Under the pieces are notes generated by a model. That model saw only the letters and a list, made by a program, of their open reading frames with translations, was not told where the DNA came from and made no database searches. The position numbers and the translations under genes are program-made. Source: an uncultured Eubacteriales bacterium (GTDB lineage: Bacteria > Bacillota > Clostridia > Christensenellales > Aristaeellaceae). Taken from it: a stretch of DNA of 64,000 nt. Below, one piece after another: positions 1-9,971 of the stretch. Position 1 is the first letter of the stretch, and every line of letters begins with the position of its first letter. The stretch is taken from the NCBI GenBank assembly GCA_902790015.1, contig CADAQF010000014.1, forward strand, positions 1-64,000, written 5' to 3'.

Positions 1-951
1 CGGCACGGTAACGCCGGCCAGCGCCGCGATTTTGCAGGCGCTCTGACCCACGATTTTGGCGTTCAGCGCGCCGTTGATCAGGATGGTGTGGCGCACCTTA
101 TTCAGCTCTTCACCCTGGAGGAACCAACAGCCGCGATTGGCAAATTCGGCCTTGACCGCTTCATATATGCTGTCCAGCACGATCACACTCTGCTCAGAGG
201 CGCAGATCATGCCGTTATCGAAGGTTTTGGAATGAATAATAGAATTAACAGCCAGGACCAAGTTGGCACTGTCATCGATGACGGCGGGCACGTTGCCCGC
301 GCCCACGCCCAGGGCTGGCTTGCCGCTGGAATAGGCAGCCTTCACCATGCCGGGGCCGCCGGTGGCCAGGATAATATCCGCTTCCCGCATCAGGGTGTTG
401 GTCATGTCCAGGGAAGGCACGTCGATCCAGCTGATGATGCCCTCCGGCGCGCCGGCCTTCACCGCCGCGTCCAGCACCACCTTCGCCGCGGCAATAGTGG
501 CTTTCTTGGCCCGGGGATGGGGGCTGAAAATGATGCCGTTGCGGGTTTTCAGGCAGATCAGCGCCTTGAAAATGGCGGTGGAGGTGGGATTGGTGGTGGG
601 AATAACCGCCGCCACCACGCCGATGGGCTCGGCGATCTTCTTCATGCCGTAAGCCTTGTCTTCTTCGATGACGCCGCAAGTTTTGGTATCCCGGTAGGCG
701 TTGTAAATGTATTCGCTGGCGTAGTGGTTCTTGATCACCTTGTCCTCCACCACGCCCATGCCGGTTTCCTCCACGGCCAGCTTGGCCAGGGGGATGCGGG
801 CCTGGTTGGCCGCCGTGGCCGCCGCCAGGAAGATTTTGTCCACCTGCTCCTGGGTATAGGCAGCGAAGACCCGCTGGGCTGCGCGCACCCGCGCGATGGC
901 AGCTTCCAGCGCTTCCACGCTGTCCACCATGTCAAATGCTTTTTGTTCCAT
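1..951 (-). CDS. adhE: Aldehyde-alcohol dehydrogenase, N-terminal aldehyde dehydrogenase part (partial)
   Basis: Only the first 317 codons are inside the window; the gene runs off the left edge with no stop. The product begins MEQKAFDMVDSVEAL and matches the CoA-acylating acetaldehyde dehydrogenase half of AdhE (acetyl-CoA to acetaldehyde with NADH). Visible family motifs are a GGPGMVKAAYSSGKPALGVG block and the catalytic cysteine in DNGMICASEQS. The ATG at 951 follows GGAGGAA. The start overlaps the last 20 bases of rex, so both are one transcription unit, and Rex classically represses adhE in low-GC anaerobes. Whether an iron alcohol dehydrogenase domain follows (bifunctional AdhE) or the protein is a stand-alone EutE-like enzyme cannot be seen here. 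Confidence 0.88.
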   Translation of the reverse strand, partial: MEQKAFDMVDSVEALEAAIARVRAAQRVFAAYTQEQVDKIFLAAATAANQARIPLAKLAVEETGMGVVEDKVIKNHYASEYIYNAYRDTKTCGVIEEDKAYGMKKIAEPIGVVAAVIPTTNPTSTAIFKALICLKTRNGIIFSPHPRAKKATIAAAKVVLDAAVKAGAPEGIISWIDVPSLDMTNTLMREADIILATGGPGMVKAAYSSGKPALGVGAGNVPAVIDDSANLVLAVNSIIHSKTFDNGMICASEQSVIVLDSIYEAVKAEFANRGCWFLQGEELNKVRHTILINGALNAKIVGQSACKIAALAGVTVP

Positions 952-1585
952 ACTGTTCCTCCTCTTCCTGTTTTCCTGTCTCGCTGGCTGCCAGATGAAG
1001 ATAAGCCAGGGATAAAGCGATATTGACCGGATGCACCGTCACGCCGGACGGCACTTTGATGGGATAGGACGCAAAATTGAGGATCGCCGTCAGGCCCGCC
1101 GCCGTCATGGCGTCAGCCGCCTTCTGTGCCGCTGAAGCCGGGACCGTCAGGATACCCGTCTGTATATGATGGGAAGTACAAAATGCGGCAAGCCGATCCA
1201 TGGGATAAACCGGCACACGGCCGTGGAGCGAAGGGACTGACGCGCTGCGGTCAAAGGCGGCGGCGATTTCCACGCCGTAATCCGAAAACCCGTCATAGTC
1301 CATCAGGGCCGTTCCCAGCTTGCCAGCGCCAACAATCACCGCAGAAACGGGCACATCAGCTCCCAGCGCCTTTTCCATATCCCGGCGGAGGGTCGACACC
1401 GGGTAGCCCACCTTGGGCAGCCCCGCCGTGCAAACGCTGGCCAGGTCCTTGCGCACCTGCACTTCGCCCAGTCCCAGCTCCTTGGCAATCTGGGTGGCGG
1501 AAACTTTGTCCGCGTCCATTCTGCGGATAAACTGCAAATACATGGGCAATCGGCCCAGGGTCGCCTTGGAAAGCGTACTCTGCAA
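932..1585 (-). CDS. rex: Redox-sensing transcriptional repressor Rex
   Basis: A 217-residue protein of normal Rex length. It has an N-terminal winged helix (STLSKATLGRLPMYLQFIRR, then a recognition region ending GEVQVRKDLA) and a Rossmann NAD(H)-binding domain with GAGKLGTALMDY. Rex senses the NADH/NAD ratio and releases DNA when NADH is high, derepressing fermentation genes. I chose the TTG at 1585 because AAAGGAGGA lies six bases upstream and the protein then starts at the conserved position; an upstream in-frame ATG at 1645 would add about 20 non-conserved residues and lies upstream of the predicted -10 box. The gene overlaps adhE, which points to joint autoregulated expression. Confidence 0.93.
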   Translation of the reverse strand: MQSTLSKATLGRLPMYLQFIRRMDADKVSATQIAKELGLGEVQVRKDLASVCTAGLPKVGYPVSTLRRDMEKALGADVPVSAVIVGAGKLGTALMDYDGFSDYGVEIAAAFDRSASVPSLHGRVPVYPMDRLAAFCTSHHIQTGILTVPASAAQKAADAMTAAGLTAILNFASYPIKVPSGVTVHPVNIALSLAYLHLAASETGKQEEEEQYGTKSI

Positions 1586-1599
1586 AGGATCATCCTCCT

Positions 1600-1638
1600 T
1601 TCGATACGCATTATATCGAATTGTCCGTCCCTTGCGAA
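1600..1638 (-). promoter_or_regulatory. rex-adhE promoter with overlapping inverted repeat
   Basis: On the minus strand a -35 TTCGCA (1633-1638) and -10 TATAAT (1610-1615) are separated by 17 bases. The inverted repeat TTCGATA-N7-TATCGAA (1600-1620) covers the -10 box, so it is a good operator candidate. Related AATCGATA copies lie at 1654-1661 and 1668-1675. The motif is not the usual Rex consensus TTGTTAA-N4-TTAACAA, so which protein binds is uncertain. Confidence 0.6.
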
Positions 1639-1746
1639 TTACCAAAACCGTATAATCGATATATCACAATCGATAAGAAGCATTCGATTCATGGCATAAA
1701 AAGAGGCTTTGCCGCCAGATTTGACAGCAAAGCCTTCATGAGCATA

Positions 1747-2667
1747 TTATTTTTTTATTTTTTTCTTGTGATGCAGCAGCTCCGTGATAAAGCGCTTATC
1801 CAGCTCGGTCAGCTGATAATCCTGCCGATGGATCAGCACATCCCGATACACCCGCTGGTTCTCCGCGCATTCCCGCTGCACCAGATGCAGTTGCCGCAAA
1901 AGGCGTTCCGGCAGCGGCGACACCCACATAAAGGTTTCCGGGTTCTCCGTCAGCAGATCTAATTGGCTGCCCCGCTCAAACACGAAGATGCGCCGCGGTG
2001 TTTGCGGCAGTTCCTCGTTCCGCACGGCGGAAAGCGACAGGGAAGGCACGTACGGATCGGCATGGGCAATCTGAATGTATTGCTGCAGATCTGAGAAACG
2101 GATGGTTTCCATCGCTGCCAAAGCGCAGTCCTCCCGCATCACCAGCACATATTTGAATTCTGCCACGAGCTCGCCCTTCAGCCCTTTTTCCGTCATCATC
2201 TGCTTGAAGTATTTATCATAGCCCGCCGCATAGCGGATGATGCCCAGGTTGTAGCCAACCTCCAGGATATTTTTCACCGCCTGCAGTGCATTGGTTTCTT
2301 GATAAAAGATTTCCATCTTTTCTTTCCCCAGCGTTTTGGAGAAAGCGGCGAAGGCGTCCGAGATATAGCTGGCCCTGGGCACAGATATGGAGAAATATTG
2401 TTTGGCGGCCTTCTTTTCTTTATACAGGCTTTCCATTTCGTCGATCTGCTCCTGGATTTTCCGGGCCTGATTGACGAACAGTTCGCCGTCCGGTGTCAGA
2501 GTCATGCCCTTGGAGGAACGGCGAAAGAACTGGATGCCCAGATCGGCCTCCATCTCCTTGACCACCCGGCTCAAATTGGGCTGCGCTACGTGCAGTTCCT
2601 CCGCCGCTTTATTGATAGAGCCATTTTCTGCGATGCTGATCACATATTTCAGGTGTAAAATGTTCAT
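1747..2667 (-). CDS. LysR-family transcriptional regulator
   Basis: A 306-residue protein with the typical LysR winged helix in residues 1-60 (LKYVISIAENGSINKAAEEL, then QPNLSRVVKEMEADLGIQFF) followed by a periplasmic-binding-protein-like effector domain. The C-terminus is lysine rich (HHKKKIKK). The gene lies upstream of rex on the same strand, 162 bases from its start. LysR regulators often control a neighbouring or divergent gene, but the only divergent neighbour is the remnant of a mobile element, so the target is unknown. The effector is not predictable from sequence. Confidence 0.92.
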   Translation of the reverse strand: MNILHLKYVISIAENGSINKAAEELHVAQPNLSRVVKEMEADLGIQFFRRSSKGMTLTPDGELFVNQARKIQEQIDEMESLYKEKKAAKQYFSISVPRASYISDAFAAFSKTLGKEKMEIFYQETNALQAVKNILEVGYNLGIIRYAAGYDKYFKQMMTEKGLKGELVAEFKYVLVMREDCALAAMETIRFSDLQQYIQIAHADPYVPSLSLSAVRNEELPQTPRRIFVFERGSQLDLLTENPETFMWVSPLPERLLRQLHLVQRECAENQRVYRDVLIHRQDYQLTELDKRFITELLHHKKKIKK

Positions 2668-2954
2668 TTCATTTTCTCCGCTGCGGATTCAGATTCGTAT
2701 CCATTGCCGGTGACAGATCATCCCGTTCATCTGCTTCATGGTACCCTTTCGGTAATTCTCTCTTCCTCAAAAAAATCCTGCCAACCAATCAGCATGATTC
2801 AGCAAAGCAAATCAGATCATGATGCGCCTCCTTGCTCTGCCGGCAGCCTCGTTTCTGGCTTCATTTGCGGCTCCGCGAAGGAGCCAATACCGCTGGACAA
2901 AAATTATCGTCCCCACGTCGTGAAATTGTCGTCCAATGTCGTCCCTGTACCATA

Positions 2955-3040
2955 TTAACACCTGCCCTTTTTTATGCTATACTGTAAGCTGTCTAAGAAG
3001 GACGAAAGCATCAGGCCAAGCCGCCTGGTGCTTCTCTTTT
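2955..3040 (+). promoter_or_regulatory. Promoter and attenuator-like hairpin upstream of mob remnant
   Basis: TTAACA (2955-2960) and TATACT (2978-2983) are spaced 17 bases. About 25 bases downstream, GCATCAGGC (3008-3016) pairs with GCCTGGTGC (3023-3031) and is followed by a T-rich tract (TTCTCTTTT), resembling an intrinsic terminator in the leader. The rest of the 400-base gap between 2668 and 3071 shows nothing else that I recognise. Confidence 0.6.
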
Positions 3041-3071
3041 ACCCGTCGCCCATCAGAAAAGGAGGAAGCGC

Positions 3072-3714
3072 ATGAACGAAAACAAGAAACGCACCATCCA
3101 CTACAGCTTCAAGGCCACACCGGAGGAGGATGAGATCATTCAAAAAAAGATGGAGCTGGGCCGAACGAAACAACATCGACGCAAAAGCGCAGATGATCAT
3201 TTTTCTGAAAGAGCATCAGATCGGTTCGCTGGAAGAGCTGAACGAGCAAATTCAGGAACTGACCGATCAGAGAAATACTCTGAAGACTTCCATCCGTGAG
3301 AAGCAAAACCGGATGAAGGAGATCAACCGGCAGCGGCAAGCGATCCGGGATTACAGCCGGACGAGGGAGGTTTACACCCAGTATCGGGAATCCGGCTGGT
3401 CGGTGAGATTCTATCAGGAGCATCGGCAGGAGATTGAAGATCACAGGAATGCGCAGGCGGTTTATTCCTCTCTCAATGAAAAGATGCCGACGCTGAAAGA
3501 GCTGACAGCAGAGTACGACGGGCTGAAGGAGCGGAAAGAAAACGAGCAGGCCACTCTCGACGAGCTGAAGCCAAAGCTGACTGACCTCAAGCACATTCGG
3601 TATAACTACGAAATTCTGGAACGGGACTGCGCACCAAACAATCACCAACACGTCATACCAAAAGATCACCACTTCGATGAACACGCTGCCCATCACGATG
3701 ACGAATCCCTCTGA
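3072..3714 (+). pseudogene. Deletion fusion of mobC 5' end and relaxase 3' end
   Basis: The first 32 codons after a strong AAAGGAGGAAG site encode a MobC-like relaxosome accessory N-terminus (MNENKKRTIHYSFKATPEED, continuing to MELGRT). At about 3165-3175 the similarity jumps, in another frame, to the coiled-coil C-terminal part of a conjugative relaxase (NNIDAKAQMIIFLKEHQIG, DYSRTREVYTQYRESGW, KHIRYNYEILERDC), ending at 3714. The middle of the mob region, including the relaxase catalytic domain, is gone. The product from the mobC start would leave frame and stop near 3299; the relaxase tail lacks its own start. I read this as a non-functional scar of a mobilisable element of the same group as the recombinase downstream. 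Confidence 0.8.
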
Positions 3715-3816
3715 TTCGCAAAACAACCACAGCGCTTGCGCTGGTAAAAGGGGCTTGGGGACCATGCTCCCCAACAAGCAAAATGCAAAAGGTGCTACCT
3801 TTGCCCTGCTTGCCAC

Positions 3817-3840
3817 TATTATCCCGAATTCGGGATAATA
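3817..3840. repeat. 24-bp perfect palindrome of TTATCCCGAA
   Basis: TTATCCCGAA (3819-3828) is followed immediately by its reverse complement TTCGGGATAA (3829-3838), with two more paired bases on each side. It abuts the left end of the 419-bp inverted-repeat element and uses the same decamer. Confidence 0.9.
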
Positions 3841-4257
3841 GCTGTTATCCCGAAAAAAATATTATCCCGAAGAGGAGAAGAAAGCCCTTGCGTGATCTGC
3901 ATTCTGCCTCGGAATTTTCGGGATAATATTTCTATGTGATCAGGCTCATTGAAACTAGAAACAGAATGATAAACTTGAAAACTCGGGATAATAATTTCCG
4001 GCATCTAATACAACATGAAGATCTCTGCCTGTGAAAAACACTTTGTATTATCACCTTTTTGTGCAGCGCATTGGGGAAGATCATGCAGAATGAACAGTAG
4101 AGTATTATCCCGAATTCTGTACGGTTCGAGCTTTATCCAAGTGCGACTCAGTAACGCAGTATTGGAATATTATCCCGAAAAAAGGAAGACAAAACCCAAT
4201 GTTTATAAGGGCTCTGGCACTTTATTCGGGATAATAAGTTTTTCGGGATAACCGCTA
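3839..4257. mobile_element. 419-bp mirror-symmetric element with TTATCCCGAA repeats (MITE-like)
   Basis: The ends 3839-3871 and 4225-4257 are inverted copies (33 bp, three mismatches) starting TAGC. Each end holds two direct copies of TTATCCCGAA 17 bases apart. Two further inverted pairs lie inside, at 3917/4170 and 3982/4105 (one mismatch in the 3982 copy). All four pairs share exactly the same centre (start plus end of partner always sums to 8096). No convincing gene lies inside; the short open frames there only reflect the repeats. Such symmetry fits a non-autonomous element with multi-site ends, or an array of recombinase-binding sites. The family is not known to me, and no target-site duplication is obvious. 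It accounts for most of the 3715-4338 gap. Confidence 0.7.
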
Positions 4258-4338
4258 CAGTTTTCCAGCCTGGACAGCGTTACATTTTGGATAGATCACA
4301 AATTTGTGATCCGTGTTTACGCGGCGTTATTTCTCTGT

Positions 4339-4926
4339 TTATGATTCTTCTGAATCAAGGGCAGTGTTTTTCTTACGCCACTTTTTCGCCGGTTCCCACT
4401 TCCCACATTCATCGCAAGTGTAAGGCCAACTGATTTTCCACTCGAAGTATTCTTCCCTTGTAATAGTTCCTGCCTTCAGCTCCTGCTGATGATAAAGCCA
4501 TTCCTGGAAGAATCCGTTCATCAGATTGTTGTCGATCCACAAGCCGCATGGTTCATGAGCCGGCCAGAAATCACCATCGTGATAATAAATGTTTGCATCA
4601 TCCGTAGCCTCGGATTCATAATCGGTGAGTTCCGTTCGCTGCATCTGAAACGCATGGAACATGCCGGGATGCTCTTCCTCCAACCAGAAAAACATCATCA
4701 TCAATTCTTCCACATTCTGCCCGGTTACGTCCATCAATGCCAGCGGATTGCAGTCCAAAACTTCCGCCATCGTCTTCAAAAGTTTAGGCGATGGCACGCG
4801 ATAGCCGGACTCATACTGCGCTATTCTCGGCGCTGCATTTTCGCCTAAGCCGACCATAACGGCAAACTCCGGCTGGTTGTATCCGCGAAATTTTCGGATG
4901 CATTTCAGCTTCTCTCCGGTCTTCAT
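4339..4926 (-). CDS. XRE-family helix-turn-helix regulator
   Basis: A 195-residue protein. Residues 1-65 form a Cro/C1-type HTH (TGEKLKCIRKFRGYNQPEFA, then RIAQYESGYRVPSPKLLKTMAEVLDC). The C-terminal part is acidic and aromatic, with a CDECGKWEPAKKW segment that could bind metal through two cysteines. I start at 4926 because GGAGG precedes that ATG by five bases; the ATG 15 bases upstream would bury this site. The gene is divergent from the recombinase operon and shares its intergenic region, so it probably represses excision or its own expression. The C-terminal function is unknown. Confidence 0.85.
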   Translation of the reverse strand: MKTGEKLKCIRKFRGYNQPEFAVMVGLGENAAPRIAQYESGYRVPSPKLLKTMAEVLDCNPLALMDVTGQNVEELMMMFFWLEEEHPGMFHAFQMQRTELTDYESEATDDANIYYHDGDFWPAHEPCGLWIDNNLMNGFFQEWLYHQQELKAGTITREEYFEWKISWPYTCDECGKWEPAKKWRKKNTALDSEES

Positions 4927-4996
4927 GTGATCCTCCAACACTGATGAAAAGATGACTTATGGTACTTACGATGAAATCGTTTGTGCTTCCATTGGC

Positions 4997-5025
4997 ATTA
5001 TACAAGCGAACATAATACTCGTCAA
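4997..5025 (-). promoter_or_regulatory. Promoter of the XRE regulator
   Basis: On the minus strand TTGACG (5020-5025) and TATAAT (4997-5002) are separated by exactly 17 bases, giving a near-consensus housekeeping promoter that reads into the XRE gene. Confidence 0.75.
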
Positions 5026-5036
5026 GATAAATTTAT

Positions 5037-5106
5037 CATATTTGCGAAATGCTTGTTGACAGATTTCTTTTAAAGTGATAATATGCGTTTAGCAAATATG
5101 CGAAAT
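5037..5106 (+). promoter_or_regulatory. Recombinase operon promoter flanked by operator-like repeats
   Basis: TTGACA (5056-5061) and TAATAT (5079-5084) are spaced 17 bases. TGCGAAAT occurs just upstream of the -35 (5043-5050) and just downstream of the -10 (5099-5106). CATATTTGC (5037-5045) and GCAAATATG (5092-5100) are perfect inverted copies. Sites on both sides of a promoter suit repression by the divergent XRE protein. Confidence 0.7.
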
Positions 5107-5135
5107 TCATTTTTGAGGAGGTTTTTATCAAACGC

Positions 5136-7550
<2,415 letters not shown>

Positions 7551-7641
7551 ATGCTTCAGTTGTTTTTTAGATGATTTCAATTCATTCGCCAGCTTCATAG
7601 ATCATGCTGACTATTGGCCTGAACCTCAGGAACCCCAGAAA

Positions 7642-9000
7642 TCAGGGCTTGAAGCGCTTGTCCATCCAGCGCATCCTGTCATCGAGCCATTCCAGCACGT
7701 GCCGGGCGGAATCGGGGCTTGAACGGTAATCTTTGCTCAGCGCTTCCCTGTGGCTTTCCATAAAAGCCTTTTCCCAGTCCATCGCGGCGATCACGCCTTC
7801 GCGGACCTCGCCCCAGCGCTTTTTGCACAGCACCCGGAACCAGTCCTCCTTGGCCAGGAGGATGAACCAGGGGTTGGAGCGGTCGCCGTATTCCTTAACG
7901 AAGCTCTCCTCGCAGAAAGCGCCGGCCCAGTATCTGTCGGTGCTGTCCGCGTAGGCCCAGCCGAAATCCCAGGGCGAGGTGAACTGAAGCCGTTTGACTT
8001 CGCTTTCCTCAGAAAAATCGACGCACAGGAAGAAGCTGCCCTCGCCGCAGTCGTAGTCGTGCACCAGCTCGTACAAAAGATACATATCCACCGCCGAATC
8101 CAGGTCGATCGCCCGGGCTACGGCCTCCTGCGGGTCCTTCGTTTTGAGCTTCGTCAGCTTCCAGTCTTCGTCAAAGGTATAAAACGTGCGCTTTTCGACC
8201 GCCTGATAGAGTATCTTGAATACGTTCTTCAGGTACTGCCTGATGAACTTAAGCTGCTCAGCGGACGTGATGTCGCTTTTGACCGAATATTCCGCCGGGA
8301 CAAAGCGGCGCTCGTCGCCCCGCACGTCCCGCACACGGCCATTCTCGTAATAGAGTGTGAAGAAAGCGTTGTCCGGCTCGCTCCAGGCGTAATTGTCGAG
8401 TTCCAGGTAATAGCCCACCAGCGGGTCTTCGTTTTCCGGGTCAGGCTCGTTCACATTGACGCGGCCCCTGTTCACCTGGTTCTGCTCGCACAGCACGTAC
8501 ACGCCCTTGAAATCGCCGTTCACATATACGTGTACGAAGCAGGAATCGCTGACGTAGGCGGTGCTCCCGAAAATCGCCCTGGCCATGCGCAGCGCCAGCT
8601 CGTTGCGGACAAGGTCCCACCCCGCCGGCAGCAGCACCCAGTTGCGGAACGCTTCTCCCTGGTGAAGGCCGAACAGATTCCTCTTTTTTTCAAAGCGGAG
8701 GCGGTAGGGCACGCTGTTGGCCAGGATCTTCTCCACGTCGCCGTAATACGCGCTCGAATTGCCGCGCACCCGTATTTCGGCGGCGATCCCCGAAAACGTA
8801 TCGTCCTCCCCCGTTCCCTCCGCGTCCACCGTGCAGGAAAGATATTCCTCCAGGGACACGATCGGCGCACCCTCCCGGGTGGTCAGGTAAATGGCGGGCA
8901 GGCGCCCGTCAGAGCCCTCCTCCGCTCGGACGCTCTGCCCGGTCAGCATGACCGGAAGCAGCGCGCAGAGAACCAATAAGACCGAGATCCGTCTTTTCAT
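7642..9000 (-). CDS. Secreted CotH-like kinase family protein
   Basis: A 452-residue protein with a cleavable signal peptide (MKRRISVLLVLCALLPVMLT, cleavage near VRAEEG). It matches the CotH family, whose spore-coat members are protein kinases. Visible family features are IRVRGNSSAYY near residue 75, FRNWVLLPAGWDLVRNELA, the NGDFKGVYVLCEQ motif with the catalytic-region glutamate, and the metal-binding aspartate in SPWDFGWAY. I start at 9000 because AAGGAGAG lies six bases upstream. It follows ftsY by 50 bases on the same strand, so it may be cotranscribed. The signal peptide suggests an extracellular role rather than coat assembly; the substrate is unknown. Confidence 0.82.
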   Translation of the reverse strand: MKRRISVLLVLCALLPVMLTGQSVRAEEGSDGRLPAIYLTTREGAPIVSLEEYLSCTVDAEGTGEDDTFSGIAAEIRVRGNSSAYYGDVEKILANSVPYRLRFEKKRNLFGLHQGEAFRNWVLLPAGWDLVRNELALRMARAIFGSTAYVSDSCFVHVYVNGDFKGVYVLCEQNQVNRGRVNVNEPDPENEDPLVGYYLELDNYAWSEPDNAFFTLYYENGRVRDVRGDERRFVPAEYSVKSDITSAEQLKFIRQYLKNVFKILYQAVEKRTFYTFDEDWKLTKLKTKDPQEAVARAIDLDSAVDMYLLYELVHDYDCGEGSFFLCVDFSEESEVKRLQFTSPWDFGWAYADSTDRYWAGAFCEESFVKEYGDRSNPWFILLAKEDWFRVLCKKRWGEVREGVIAAMDWEKAFMESHREALSKDYRSSPDSARHVLEWLDDRMRWMDKRFKP

Positions 9001-9050
9001 GGCTTCTCTCCTTAGAAAATGGATGCCGCGGGGAATAATCTGATCAGGTA

Positions 9051-9947
9051 TCAGAACAGCGCGTCCACGAACTCCCGGGCGTTGAAGGGCTGCAGGTCGT
9101 CGATGCCCTCGCCCACGCCGATATACCACACGGGCAGGTTCAGCTCCCGGCGGACGGCGATGGCGATGCCGCCCTTGGCCGTGCCGTCCAGCTTGGTCAT
9201 GATGATGCCGCCGATCCTTGTGGCTTCCTGGAACTGCCTGGCCTGCTGGATGCCGTTCTGGCCGGTGGTGGCGTCCAGCACCATCATGCACTGTACGGAC
9301 GCCTCCGGGAACTCCCGGTCGATCACCCGGCGCATCTTGGAAAGCTCGTCCATCAGGTTCTTTTTGTTATGAAGCCTTCCCGCGGTATCGACGATCAGCA
9401 GGTCCGTCTTTTTGTTTTTAGCGGACTGAACGGCGTCGTACACCACACTGGCTGGATCCTGTCCGCTGTGGGAACGGATGATCGGCACCTGCGCCCTTTC
9501 CGCCCAGACGGCCAGCTGCTCGTCCGCCGCGGCGCGGTAGGTGTCGGCGGCGGCCAGCATGACCGAGCGGCCCTGCTCCTGAAAGCGCAGGGCGAGCTTT
9601 CCGATGGTGGTGGTCTTTCCCACGCCGTTGACGCCCACGATCATCATGACCACCGGCCACTTCATCTCCGGCTGGGGTATATCCATTTCCTCCGCCAGCA
9701 GCTCCTTCAATACCTCCCTGGCCTGGGCGGCGCTGCGGATGCGGTCCTTCTTTACGCGCTCGCGCAGGCGCTCCACCACGTCCTCGGCGACGTTAGCCCC
9801 GCAGTCCGCCAGGATCAGGATATCGGTCAGACTGTCGTAAAAATCGTCGTCGATGGTCTCTGTGTTTTCCACCAGGTCGTCCACGTTGCGGGTGAAATGA
9901 TCCCTGGTCTTTTTGAGTCCTTCCTTCAGCTTCGCGAAAAAGCCCAT
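9051..9947 (-). CDS. ftsY: Signal recognition particle receptor FtsY
   Basis: A 298-residue SRP-receptor GTPase that docks ribosome-SRP complexes at the membrane. It has a short N-terminal helical N domain, then the NG GTPase with G1 VGVNGVGKTTT, a DTYRAAADEQL insertion-region motif, G3 DTAGRLHNK and G4 TKLDGTAKGG. There is no long acidic A domain, as is normal in Gram-positives. The ATG at 9947 is preferred: it stands six bases after GGAGG, whereas the ATG at 9953 touches the ribosome site. It follows smc by 24 bases in the classic rnc-smc-ftsY order. Confidence 0.97.
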   Translation of the reverse strand: MGFFAKLKEGLKKTRDHFTRNVDDLVENTETIDDDFYDSLTDILILADCGANVAEDVVERLRERVKKDRIRSAAQAREVLKELLAEEMDIPQPEMKWPVVMMIVGVNGVGKTTTIGKLALRFQEQGRSVMLAAADTYRAAADEQLAVWAERAQVPIIRSHSGQDPASVVYDAVQSAKNKKTDLLIVDTAGRLHNKKNLMDELSKMRRVIDREFPEASVQCMMVLDATTGQNGIQQARQFQEATRIGGIIMTKLDGTAKGGIAIAVRRELNLPVWYIGVGEGIDDLQPFNAREFVDALF

Positions 9948-9971
9948 ATTCATCCTCCTTCGGTTCGGGCA

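Noticed and set aside
932..1645. Longer rex starting at 1645
   Set aside because: The extension lies upstream of the best ribosome site (AAAGGAGGA before TTG at 1585), its first codons lie upstream of the predicted -10 region, and it adds non-conserved residues.
3819..4251. Two short open frames inside the TTATCCCGAA element
   Set aside because: They consist largely of translated repeats, lack ribosome sites and have no recognisable features.
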